Assembly (NCBI GenBank): GCA_036675505.1
Contig: JAKFEW010000160.1
Coordinates: 124,001-188,000, forward strand
DNA: 64,000 nt
Source of the DNA: JAKFEW01 sp036675505
GTDB lineage: Bacteria; Cyanobacteriota; Sericytochromatia; S15B-MN24; JAQBPE01
Reading direction: 5' to 3'
The notes under the pieces are model-generated. The model was given only the letters and a program-made list of their open reading frames with translations. It did no database searches and was not told the origin of the DNA. A program made the translations under genes and the position numbers. Positions 26,355 through 34,216 of the stretch are shown here, piece by piece (the first letter of the stretch is position 1; each line of letters starts with the position of its first letter).

Positions 26355-26749
26355 TGCTTGCTGGTGGCGAGCGCGATGCGCTTGGCGCCGCTGCCCTTCA
26401 CGCGGTCGATCAGGCCGATGACCTGCTCGTAGGGCAGGCTCTTGTCGGCGGCGATCACGAACGAGGTGTTCGGGTCCTTCGCCACGGCGGCCTGCACCGC
26501 CGCCACCAGGGAGTCCGGCGTCTGAGCCTTCTCGTCCATGGTCAGGCCCTCGCGCGTGAGCTCGATCGTGAGCGACGGCGGGGTGTCCTCCGCGTGCGAG
26601 GCCTCGGGCAGCTGGGCGGCAATCGAGGTGCGGACCTGGGGCAGGAAGGCCATGACCGCCAGGAAGATCGTGAGGATCATCATGACGTCGATCATGGGGA
26701 TCAGCTCGAAGCGGGGAGTCCGCTCGCGCCTACTTTGCCTGGTGAGCAA
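26351..26749 (-). CDS. exbD: ExbD/TolR family protein
   Basis: 132 residues from a TTG at 26749 with GGAGGG about six bases upstream; it overlaps exbB by 20 bases. One N-terminal membrane helix (about 18-40) with the conserved Asp in PMIDVMMILTIFLAVMAF, then a periplasmic domain ending GLIDRVKGSGAKRIALATS. With ExbB it forms the proton-driven motor that powers TonB-dependent uptake (or, in the Tol form, envelope maintenance). The downstream periplasmic binding protein favours an uptake role. Confidence 0.9.
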   Translation of the reverse strand: MLTRQSRRERTPRFELIPMIDVMMILTIFLAVMAFLPQVRTSIAAQLPEASHAEDTPPSLTIELTREGLTMDEKAQTPDSLVAAVQAAVAKDPNTSFVIAADKSLPYEQVIGLIDRVKGSGAKRIALATSKQ

Positions 26750-27335
26750 GGGGCATCCCTCCGGGCTGGACGGCCGAGGCGTCGGTGTCCTTGAGCCAGG
26801 CCTCCATGTCCATCGCGAGGTCGTCGTTGCCGTTCAGCAGGAAGTGGTGGGCGATCGCCGCCACGATGGCCACGATCAGGCCGCCCGCGGTCGCGACGAG
26901 CGCCTCCGAGATGCCGCGCGACAGGTCGGCCAGCGGGTTGGCCGGCGGCGCGGCGGAGATCTGGAAGAAGATGATGATCATGCCCGACACCGTGCCGATG
27001 AGGCCGAGCAGCGGGGCGATCGCGGCGATCGTGCCGAGCCACGCGATGCGGCGTTCCTGGGCCAGGACGAGCTGGCTCGCGAGGTGGTTCTTCTCGTCGA
27101 GCCTGGTGACCTGACCCTCCTCGACCTCGGCGAGGTACTGGGTGACCACGTCGTTGGGCTTCTTGAGCAGCAGCTGGTCCTTCTTCTCGGGGTACTGCCA
27201 CAGCCAGCTGAGGTGCTTCTTGGCCCGCGCCAACGACCAGGCGTGCTCGATGATGAGCGCCACGGTCACGAGCGAGGCGATCAGGATGGGCACCATCGTC
27301 CAGCCGCCGGCACGGATTAGGTTGATGAGATTCAT
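26730..27335 (-). CDS. exbB: MotA/TolQ/ExbB proton channel family protein
   Basis: 201 residues from ATG 27335. Three membrane segments: near the N-terminus (GGWTMVPILIASLVTVALIIEH) and two in the proton-channel domain (IAWLGTIAAIAPLLGLIGTVSGMI and ISEALVATAGGLIVAIVAAIAHHF). Pairs with ExbD, whose gene overlaps its end. An extended -10 element lies about 80 bases upstream (27415-27423). Tol versus Exb cannot be decided from this protein alone; no tolA, tolB or pal is adjacent. Confidence 0.92.
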   Translation of the reverse strand: MNLINLIRAGGWTMVPILIASLVTVALIIEHAWSLARAKKHLSWLWQYPEKKDQLLLKKPNDVVTQYLAEVEEGQVTRLDEKNHLASQLVLAQERRIAWLGTIAAIAPLLGLIGTVSGMIIIFFQISAAPPANPLADLSRGISEALVATAGGLIVAIVAAIAHHFLLNGNDDLAMDMEAWLKDTDASAVQPGGMPLAHQAK

Positions 27336-27414
27336 TGCCCGGAACGGTCCTTCCTGCGTAACTTGCGACGTTCGCGCGCCCCGGAAACCGCCCAGGGACC
27401 TCGCGCACAGGCGC

Positions 27415-27427
27415 AGTATAACATAAC
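27415..27427 (-). promoter_or_regulatory. Extended -10 with GTTATGT for exbB-exbD-btuF-like operon
   Basis: Minus strand: GTTATGT (27421-27427) directly followed by -10 TATACT (27415-27420), so TG stands one base before the hexamer. No good -35 is seen at 16-18 bases. About 80 bases upstream of ATG 27335. Confidence 0.55.
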
Positions 27428-27626
27428 GGCGTGCGGGCATCTGTGAGCGATGCCCGCGCGGTCAACGGTAAGTATGACTGCCCCCTGGGGCAGGCGGTTC
27501 CGTGGCACCTGCCGAACGCCTCGATCGCCGGCCGGGCGTCTGCCCCCGCGCCGCTTCTAGTTTCCGACGTTTGGGGCCGCCACGTAGGCGGGAAATGGAC
27601 CTTGACGAGGCCCCCGACGCCGAGGA

Positions 27627-28235
27627 ATGACTTTGCACCCGATTTTCAGGGCGACCTTCGCGGCCGCGATCCTGGCGACGATCGCCACAGCGGCCCTCGC
27701 CGCGCGATTCGGCACCTCTATCTTCGAGACGTCGCCCGCCGAGCGCCCCTGGACCCCCGGGCCGATGTGGGGGTCGGGCTCACCGCCGCAGGCGTGTCCG
27801 TCGGAACGATTGAGCGAAGAAGGGTGGTCCGATCCGGGCGCGGGAATGGGGAAGGTCGGCGCGGGCGAGCAGCCGCTCGAGCTTCGGGACTTCGAAGACA
27901 TCAGCGGGCCGCCGCGGATCGCGGGCGGACAGGTGTACGACGTGACGTTCGTCGACACCCTCGAGCCGGGCGCCCGCTGCATCCTGCGGGTGAAGTGGCC
28001 GCGGACCTGGCGACTCGCGATCACGGCGGACGTACCTGTCTCGATGTTCGCCTTCGACGCGAACTGCGACATCCGCAAGAACCCCCAACCCAGCCTACGA
28101 CGCGTGCCCGCCGCCCCGCCTTTCAAGGCGGCCTACGAAGTCGACCTGCGGGCCGGTTGGTACGACATCGCCTTCCAGCACGCGAAGCCGCCGCCGCTGA
28201 AGCTGCTCGCCCAGCCGATCGGCGAGCCCCGGTAG
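27627..28235 (+). CDS. Hypothetical exported protein
   Basis: 202 residues. The N-terminus is a signal peptide (IFRATFAAAILATIATAALA, cut near residue 25). The mature protein has no recognised domain; one conserved-looking part is beta-rich (QVYDVTFVDTLEPGARCILRVKWPRTWRLAITAD, with Cys and later a second Cys in DANCDIRK that could form a disulfide). GAGGA touches the ATG, so the exact start is uncertain. A 13-base tandem repeat begins two bases before its stop codon. Expressed alone on the plus strand between two minus-strand units. Confidence 0.6.
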   Translation: MTLHPIFRATFAAAILATIATAALAARFGTSIFETSPAERPWTPGPMWGSGSPPQACPSERLSEEGWSDPGAGMGKVGAGEQPLELRDFEDISGPPRIAGGQVYDVTFVDTLEPGARCILRVKWPRTWRLAITADVPVSMFAFDANCDIRKNPQPSLRRVPAAPPFKAAYEVDLRAGWYDIAFQHAKPPPLKLLAQPIGEPR

Positions 28236-28295
28236 GGGGCTCCGGTAGGGGGCTCCGGTAGGGGGCTCCGGTAGGGGGCTCCGATAGGGGGCTAA
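28231..28295. repeat. 13-base tandem repeat, five units, across two gene ends
   Basis: Four perfect copies of GGTAGGGGGCTCC (28231-28282) and a fifth altered copy (28283-28295). The first copy holds the TAG stop of the upstream plus-strand gene and the last holds the stop of the convergent minus-strand gene. Confidence 0.9.
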
Positions 28296-29140
28296 GGCAG
28301 CGCTTCGACCCGCACGTCGTCGAAGCTGACCACGTTGCCGATGCCGCGCAGCGTCATCCAGGCGGGCTGCGGCTTGATCAGCGCGCTCTTCACGCTCGTG
28401 AGCCGCTCGCCGTCGAGCCAGGCCTCGAAGGTGCCGGCCTCCACGTCGACCTGCGCGCCGATGCGGCGCACGTCGCCGGCCTTGGTGACGAGCGCCTTGT
28501 TGTACAGGCGCTTCCAGCCCTTGTTGGTCCTCGGCTCGGCGCCGTCGGCCTCCCAGATTTCGATCTGGTCGGGCTTGATCACCACCTCGACGTACCGGCC
28601 GGTGCTCAGGTAGTAGAACTGCACGGCCTGGTCGCCGGTGGGCGGGTAGTTGTACGGGCTGTGGATCGGCCGCATCGCGACCTCGGCGTGGTACCGCGCG
28701 GGCAGCAGGCCGTCGGCCGTGCCGAGCGCCGCGCCGCGGTAGCGCTGGAAGCTCACGGCCGGCTGCTCGCGCACGTCGTCGTGCAGGAAGACGTGGTTGC
28801 CGTCTTCGGTCTGGACGACGCGCCAGTTGCCCGCGTAGACCCAGGACGGCACGGTCGTCTCGGTCGCGACGTCGACCCAGTCGGCAGGCGCGGCGCCGAT
28901 CGGCGCGGCCTCGAAGCTCTCGAGGAGCAATGGCTGTGCGGGCGTCACGTCCGGCACAGGGAAGCCGAGCGCCGACGACGGGTCGCTGGCATCCGGCGTC
29001 CCGCTCGCGGCCGTGGCCGTGGGCGATTTGGCCGGGGACCTGGCGGCCGGCGAGGCCACCGGGGCGGCCGCCGGCGCCTGGCAGGCGGCCAGCAGCGAGG
29101 CGACGAGCGGGACGAGCACGCGGATGCTGGCATGACGCAT
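28292..29140 (-). CDS. Lipoprotein with laminin-G/glucanase-like beta-sandwich domain
   Basis: 282 residues from ATG 29140 (a TTG at 29221 is in frame but lies before the signal peptide). Lipobox LAAC at residues 19-22, then an Ala/Ser/Pro linker. The C-terminal domain (about 70-280) has the pattern of concanavalin-type or DUF1080-like beta sandwiches: WRVVQTEDGNHVFLHD, GLLPARYHAEVAMRP, YVEVVIKPDQIEIWE, VEAGTFEAWLDGERLTS, FDDVRVEAL. Such domains bind or cleave glycans; no catalytic residue could be assigned, so binding is more likely. Probably single-gene transcription. Confidence 0.72.
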   Translation of the reverse strand: MRHASIRVLVPLVASLLAACQAPAAAPVASPAARSPAKSPTATAASGTPDASDPSSALGFPVPDVTPAQPLLLESFEAAPIGAAPADWVDVATETTVPSWVYAGNWRVVQTEDGNHVFLHDDVREQPAVSFQRYRGAALGTADGLLPARYHAEVAMRPIHSPYNYPPTGDQAVQFYYLSTGRYVEVVIKPDQIEIWEADGAEPRTNKGWKRLYNKALVTKAGDVRRIGAQVDVEAGTFEAWLDGERLTSVKSALIKPQPAWMTLRGIGNVVSFDDVRVEALP

Positions 29141-29283
29141 GGGCACGAGTTCCTTGCAGGGCGACGATCCGATGCTCAGCGTAATCGAACCACCGAGGGT
29201 TGCCCTCGCCGGGTTGCACAAACCGGATCGGCCAGGACGCGCTAAATCGCCTGGCTATTACCGTTGGGGCCTCGCCGGTCCAA

Positions 29284-30894
29284 TTACGGCGCTTCGTCGA
29301 TGGTCGCCGGCTTGACGGCCTTGCCGGCGTCGATGCGCCCGGCGCCGAAGTAAGGGTCCCAGCCCGGCGTGCCGAGGTCGTCGACAGCGGTGAGCATCCG
29401 TGCGCGGACCTTGTCCGCGAAGGCGCCGGTCAGCGCGGCGTTCTGCTTGTCGTAGCGCGCATAGACCAGCGCCGCGACGCCCGCCGCGTAAGGCGCGGCC
29501 ATCGAAGTGCCGCTCATCCGCGCATACTCCGGATCTTGGCCGTACGCGCCCTCCCTGGGCGTGGTGGCGAGGATGTCCGAGCCGGGGGCCGTGAGATCGA
29601 GCCGTTCCCCGTAGTTCGAGAAATGGGCCAGCTTCTCCCAGGCCGCATAGGTCGCCGTCGCGCCGACCGCCAGGCAGTTCGGCGTGTTCGCGGGCGAGGC
29701 GATCTGGCTCAGGCCGCTGTTGCCGGTGGCCACGGTGACGGTCACGCCCGCGGCCCGCGCTTCCGCGAACACGTCGGCGTACACGCCGCTGACGACGCCC
29801 ACGTCCGAGCCCAGGCTCATGTTGATCACCCGCACGCGGCCGCCGTTGTCGGGGCTCGGCCGGTACCGCACCGCATGGAGCAGGCCGGCCAGGATCTCGA
29901 AGTCTTCGCCGCCGCGCTCGCCGAGCACCTTCACGGGCAGGATCCGCACGCCCCAGGCCACGCCCGCGACGCCCTCGCCGTTGTCGCCGGCGGCGCCGAT
30001 GATGCCCGCCACGTGGGTGCCATGGCCGACCGAATCCGACACGTCGTCCGGGTCTTCGCTGTCGGACGCGAAGTTCCGCGGCTTCTCGACGCGCCCCGCG
30101 AACTCGGGATGGCCGACGTCGAGCCCTGTGTCGAGCACGGCGACGATCACCTTGGTCTGGTCGGCGACCGGGACGACCTGCCAGGCGGCTTCGGTGTCGG
30201 CGCGGTCGGCGCGGTGGGCCCACTGCTCGTCGAGTTTCGGGTCGCGCCGGGCGAATGTGAAGCCGAACGCCGTCCGGACGGCGTTCTCCTCGGCCGTGCG
30301 CACGCCTTCGACGCGCACCACGCGGCGGCGCGCCTCGGTCAGCGTCATCCCGCGCGGCGGCGCCAGCTTGAGCACGGTGCGGCTGCGAACGCTCAGGGTG
30401 CCCAGGCGCTCGAAGCCGACGAGCTGCGGGTCGGCGAGGACGCGCGCGGGGTCGGCATCCGGGGCGAGGCCGACAAGCAGCGTGGTGGCGGGGCGGGGGG
30501 CGGGGGGCGCGACGCCACCGCCGGCGGGCCTGGCGACGGGACGGGGGACGGGGGCCGTGACCCATTCGGGGGCGGCGGTCTCGCTCTGGTTCGCCTCCTC
30601 CTGGGGCGGACTGGCACCCTTTTGCTCCCTGGGCGGGTTCGTGGGGGGGCTGGAAAGGAGGGGAGCTCCCGCGGAGCGGGTGAGGGGAGGCACGCCAGGC
30701 GCCGAGAGAGCCCCCTCACCCCCCTGCGGGGACCTCTCCCTTTCCAGCCCCCCCACGACCCCACCCAGGGAGAGGGGAAGGGTGCTGGGGTGCGCGTTAT
30801 TAGCTTGCGGCCGATTGGCCGGCGGCCCCTGGCAGGCCGTCAGGGCCGCCAGCACCAACCCGAGGCCCAGCGTGGCCGTCGTACGACCCCTCAT
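29284..30894 (-). CDS. Subtilisin-like (S8) serine protease lipoprotein
   Basis: 536 residues from ATG 30894, which overlaps the stop of the upstream Kelch gene (ATGA). Lipobox LTAC at residues 15-18. Then a low-complexity region, an I9-like propeptide segment (TLLVGLAPDADPARV... to about residue 190) and the S8 catalytic domain with full triad: Asp in VLDTGLDVGHPEF, His in GHGTHVAGIIGA, Ser in SGTSMAAPYAAG. Anchored to the envelope, it probably processes or degrades surface proteins. The low-complexity stretch (coding bases about 30625-30772) is made by a large inverted repeat and looks like an in-frame insertion. Confidence 0.92.
   Translation of the reverse strand: MRGRTTATLGLGLVLAALTACQGPPANRPQANNAHPSTLPLSLGGVVGGLERERSPQGGEGALSAPGVPPLTRSAGAPLLSSPPTNPPREQKGASPPQEEANQSETAAPEWVTAPVPRPVARPAGGGVAPPAPRPATTLLVGLAPDADPARVLADPQLVGFERLGTLSVRSRTVLKLAPPRGMTLTEARRRVVRVEGVRTAEENAVRTAFGFTFARRDPKLDEQWAHRADRADTEAAWQVVPVADQTKVIVAVLDTGLDVGHPEFAGRVEKPRNFASDSEDPDDVSDSVGHGTHVAGIIGAAGDNGEGVAGVAWGVRILPVKVLGERGGEDFEILAGLLHAVRYRPSPDNGGRVRVINMSLGSDVGVVSGVYADVFAEARAAGVTVTVATGNSGLSQIASPANTPNCLAVGATATYAAWEKLAHFSNYGERLDLTAPGSDILATTPREGAYGQDPEYARMSGTSMAAPYAAGVAALVYARYDKQNAALTGAFADKVRARMLTAVDDLGTPGWDPYFGAGRIDAGKAVKPATIDEAP
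30625..30772. mobile_element. MITE/REP-like inverted-repeat element inside the subtilase gene
   Basis: Outer arms 30625-30660 and 30736-30772 are inverted copies of each other with only two or three differences, and the inner part contains a second inverted pair. The whole is about 148 bases, keeps the reading frame, and encodes Gly/Pro/Ser-rich linker residues. No target duplication was confirmed and no transposase is present. Confidence 0.55.
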
Positions 30895-32099
30895 GGCCGG
30901 TATACCTCCACCACGCCGCTCGGGCGGTCGTCGGCGCCCATGCCGCCGATCGCCCACAGCCGCCCCGCGTGGACCGCCAGCGCGAGCAACGCGCGCGGCG
31001 TCGGCAACGCGGCCGCGCGGGTCCAGGCGCCTGTAACGGGATCCAGCACGTCGACCTGGCCGATCACCTTGCCGTCCGCCCCCATCCCGCCCACCAGGTA
31101 GACCTTGCCGTCGAGCACCGCAGCCGCGGCGGAATGGCGGGCCAGGGGCAACGCCGCGGGTGCGCCGGCGTCGCCGCCGTCACGCGTCCAGCGATCCGCG
31201 ACCGGGTCGTAGACCTGCACGGCGGCGCGCGCCACCGGCTGGCCGGCGAGCAGCTCGTACCCGCCGAACACCCACAGGCGGCCGCCCGCCACCGCCGAAG
31301 CCGCGCCCGCGACGCCAAGCGGCATGTCGGCGGCTTTCGCGTCCTCGAAGTCAGGGAGCATGAAGACCTGGGTACGCGGCTGCGGGCCATTCTTCGCGTC
31401 GGCGCCGCCCGCCACGATCAGGCGCTCACCCACCACGCCGGCGGCGGCGGCCTGGACCGCCGGATCCAGGATGAACCGGGTTTCCGCGATGCTCGGAGCC
31501 CTGTACCGCACGAGGTCGCCTTGCAGCCCGGCGTCGATGTTGCCGCCGATGAGCCAGACTTCGCCCTGGCTCTCGGCCAGCGCGCCGAACGACCGACCGA
31601 TCGAGATGCCGCCGAACGCCCCCGGCCCGGACACGAGGCGCTCGTCGAGCTGCCAGCGCCCACCTGCCGGCTCGAGCACCTCGAGCGTCGGCTGGACGTC
31701 GCCCTCGAAGACCGTCAGCGCACCGGCGAGCATCGCCGCGATGTGGCCCGCGCGAGGCCGTTGCAGCGTCGGGCCGGTGAGCCAGGTGTCGGCGTCCTGG
31801 CTGCCGGTGCGCAGGGTCAGGCGCGCGCTGGGCATCGGCGTGGGCGCGGGCGGAAGCGTGGGTGCCGGGCTGGCGATCGCCACGTTGGCGTCGCCACCGG
31901 TCGTCGCGGTCGGCGCAGGCGCCGTGGAGGCCGCGGCGGGCGACGAGGACCCAGCCGGCGCCACGGCAGGCTCGGGAGGCTTCTTGGTGCTGACGCCGGT
32001 CTTCTTGGGCGCGGCCGGCGGCGGGTCGCCGGCGCAGCTCAGCGAGGCGAGGGCTACCGCCAGGGCCACGGCACGCGGCCAGCAACGGCGCGTGCTCAT
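30891..32099 (-). CDS. Kelch-repeat lipoprotein
   Basis: 402 residues. Signal peptide with an imperfect lipobox (SLSC), then a Pro/Ala/Thr-rich linker to about residue 95, and a beta-propeller of Kelch-type repeats: EVWLIGGNIDAG, RLIVAGGADAKNG, RLWVFGGYELL, VQVYDPVADRWTRDGG, KVYLVGGMGADGKVIGQVDVLDPVTGAWT, RLWAIGGMGADDRPSGVVEVY. Kelch propellers bind proteins or glycans. The gene overlaps its neighbours on both sides by four bases (ATGA), so it is translated with the upstream Kelch gene and the downstream protease and may work with them at the cell surface. Confidence 0.87.
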   Translation of the reverse strand: MSTRRCWPRAVALAVALASLSCAGDPPPAAPKKTGVSTKKPPEPAVAPAGSSSPAAASTAPAPTATTGGDANVAIASPAPTLPPAPTPMPSARLTLRTGSQDADTWLTGPTLQRPRAGHIAAMLAGALTVFEGDVQPTLEVLEPAGGRWQLDERLVSGPGAFGGISIGRSFGALAESQGEVWLIGGNIDAGLQGDLVRYRAPSIAETRFILDPAVQAAAAGVVGERLIVAGGADAKNGPQPRTQVFMLPDFEDAKAADMPLGVAGAASAVAGGRLWVFGGYELLAGQPVARAAVQVYDPVADRWTRDGGDAGAPAALPLARHSAAAAVLDGKVYLVGGMGADGKVIGQVDVLDPVTGAWTRAAALPTPRALLALAVHAGRLWAIGGMGADDRPSGVVEVYRP

Positions 32100-34111
32100 G
32101 GCGTCACCTCTTCCACCGAGGCGATCGGCGCTGCGTTGAAAGGCTGATAAAAGCCGTCCAGGCCGCCCGCCACCACGATCTTGCCGCCGAGCACGCCGGC
32201 CGCGGCGAAGGCCCGCCGGGTGGTGAGCGGCGGGTGGATCTGCCAGGTGTCTGTCAGCGGGTCGTACGACTCCACGTCGTTCAGCGCGCGGCCGAGCGCG
32301 TCGTGCCCGCCGAGCACGTAAATGCGGCCGTTCGCGACGGCCGCGACCGCCCCGCCACGGGCCGTGGGCATGGCCGTGAGGCGGCGCCAGCGGCCGCTGG
32401 CGTTCGCGGTGGCGGGCACGTACGCGGTGAGGAGGTTCGTGACCGAAGGCGGCCGGTACTCGCCGCCCACGGAGTCGGCGCCGCCGGCCAGGTACCAGAC
32501 GCCGCCGGCCGCGGCGCTCGCCATGGCGTAGCGGTGGTAGCGGTCGTTCTCAGCCTGCTCGACGGTGAGGGCGTCCGCCACCGGATCGTAGCGCAGCACG
32601 TCGCGCAGCTGGCTGCCGTTCGCGTCGCCGCCGGTCACGAAGATGGCGTCGCCCAGCGAGACCGCGCTCGCGAGCTCGAAGCGGAGCGCCGTGGGCTCGG
32701 CCGGCGTGAAGCTGCTGTTCGGCGTCGGGACGTTCGAGGGCCACCAGCTCGGCAGGCCCGACGCCTGTGGGTTGGGCCCGCTGGCCTGGTCGAAGGGCTC
32801 GGGCGTCGCCGTGGGCGGATAGCTCGCCTCGGGGTCGTCGCTCGGGTACGCGCCGTAACTCGGGTAGGGATAGGGATCGTAAAGCGTGAGATCCGCAGGG
32901 ACCGGCAGCGGCGGCAGGGCCTGCGGCGGGGTCGCCGAGGCCGGATCGATCCGGTAGACGTGGTCGCCGCCGAGCAGGTACAGCCGGCCCGCGTGGGCGA
33001 CCGCGACTTGCGCCAGGCTGCTCTCCGGCAGGTCCGGCCCCGCCGCCCAGCCGGTCGCCTGTGCGAAGCGCCGGAAGCCGTAATGGAACGTGTTGTCTTG
33101 TGGATCCTCCTCAGCGTCCTCGCCCGTCGGCACGCCGCGCGCCACGCCGCCCGCGAGCACCAGCGTCGGCTGCCCCGCGAGGTCGAAGACGCCGTACGCC
33201 GCCACGCCGATCGGCGTGGGCAGCGCCGGCAGCGCCACGCTCGTGCCGAAGGAGAGCTCGACTTCCGCCGTGGCGCCAGCCGCCACGGTGATCGTGCGGA
33301 CGAGCGGCGCGAGGCCGGGCCGGGTCGGCGTGAGCGTCAGGGTCCAGGTGCCGGCCGGGAGGCCCGCGAGCACCGCTGGGTGATCACCGAGCTGCATCGG
33401 CGCGCTGACGGGATCCGTGAGCGTGACGTCGGCCGTCAGGCCGCCCGGCCAGTTCTTCGGCCGCAGCACCAGGCGCCCCGGCGCGGGCGCGAAGGCGGGC
33501 TGGGAGACGAGCCCCGTGCCCCCACCCGCGTGAAGCGCGGCGCCGACCGCCACCGCGTCGAGCAAAGCCGGGTGTGCGACGCCGAGCGCCCGCGGAAAGC
33601 CCGATAGCGTTTGCGTCAAGGCCGCGAGATCGACCTTCGTGGCGACCGACGTGCCGTTCTTGGCGTCGAGCGCCATCACCTCGGCGAAGACGTCGCCCAT
33701 GAACGTCGCGATCGGTGAAATCGCCACATCGTTGTCGCCCGCGCCGAGCGCGGCCATGACACGGTGGCGGCCCCCCGCGATCGGCTGCCCCGCGCCATCG
33801 AGCGCCTGCAGCGTGACGAGCCGCCGGTCGCCGACCGGCACCGCGTCGACGCGCACCTCGGCCGCGAGCGTGATCTCACGCTCGAAGGGCGCCTGCAGGT
33901 CCGGGCCCGCGACCGTGAGCCTGGCGCGCGTGGCCGAAACCCCGAGCAGCTGGCGCCGGCCCACGAAGAGGCCGTCGAGCTTGAGGCGCAACGTCGCGCC
34001 GCCAGCCTGCACGCCTGGCGCGATCCCCAACCGCGCAGGTCGCGGCGGCCCTTCGGCGGAACAAGCCGCCGTCAGGATCAGCAACGCGAAAACCCCCGCG
34101 CGCCAGCGCAT
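32096..34111 (-). CDS. Large Kelch-repeat lipoprotein
   Basis: 671 residues. Signal peptide with TAAC at residues 14-17. The N-terminal half (about 20-290) contains carboxypeptidase-regulatory/Ig-like segments (LPAGTWTLTLTPTRPGLAPLVRTITVAAGATAEVELSF in outline). The C-terminal half (from about 300) is a Kelch propeller: RLYLLGGDHVYRIDP, IFVTGGDANGSQLRDVLRYDPV, GVWYLAGGADS, RIYVLGGHDALGRALNDVESYDPLTDTW, KIVVAGGLDG. A Ser/Pro/Tyr-rich insert lies in the middle. First gene of a three-gene unit with a second Kelch protein and a subtilase. No catalytic motif. Confidence 0.85.
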   Translation of the reverse strand: MRWRAGVFALLILTAACSAEGPPRPARLGIAPGVQAGGATLRLKLDGLFVGRRQLLGVSATRARLTVAGPDLQAPFEREITLAAEVRVDAVPVGDRRLVTLQALDGAGQPIAGGRHRVMAALGAGDNDVAISPIATFMGDVFAEVMALDAKNGTSVATKVDLAALTQTLSGFPRALGVAHPALLDAVAVGAALHAGGGTGLVSQPAFAPAPGRLVLRPKNWPGGLTADVTLTDPVSAPMQLGDHPAVLAGLPAGTWTLTLTPTRPGLAPLVRTITVAAGATAEVELSFGTSVALPALPTPIGVAAYGVFDLAGQPTLVLAGGVARGVPTGEDAEEDPQDNTFHYGFRRFAQATGWAAGPDLPESSLAQVAVAHAGRLYLLGGDHVYRIDPASATPPQALPPLPVPADLTLYDPYPYPSYGAYPSDDPEASYPPTATPEPFDQASGPNPQASGLPSWWPSNVPTPNSSFTPAEPTALRFELASAVSLGDAIFVTGGDANGSQLRDVLRYDPVADALTVEQAENDRYHRYAMASAAAGGVWYLAGGADSVGGEYRPPSVTNLLTAYVPATANASGRWRRLTAMPTARGGAVAAVANGRIYVLGGHDALGRALNDVESYDPLTDTWQIHPPLTTRRAFAAAGVLGGKIVVAGGLDGFYQPFNAAPIASVEEVTP

Positions 34112-34216
34112 CCCGCCGCCTCCTGGTCGAGGCGGTGCGATACCGCCAGGTTGTCTCTTCCCTCAGATACCCGGCAAAGTTGACACCGAAACGTTCAAGC
34201 CGGCCCGCGGCCGCGC

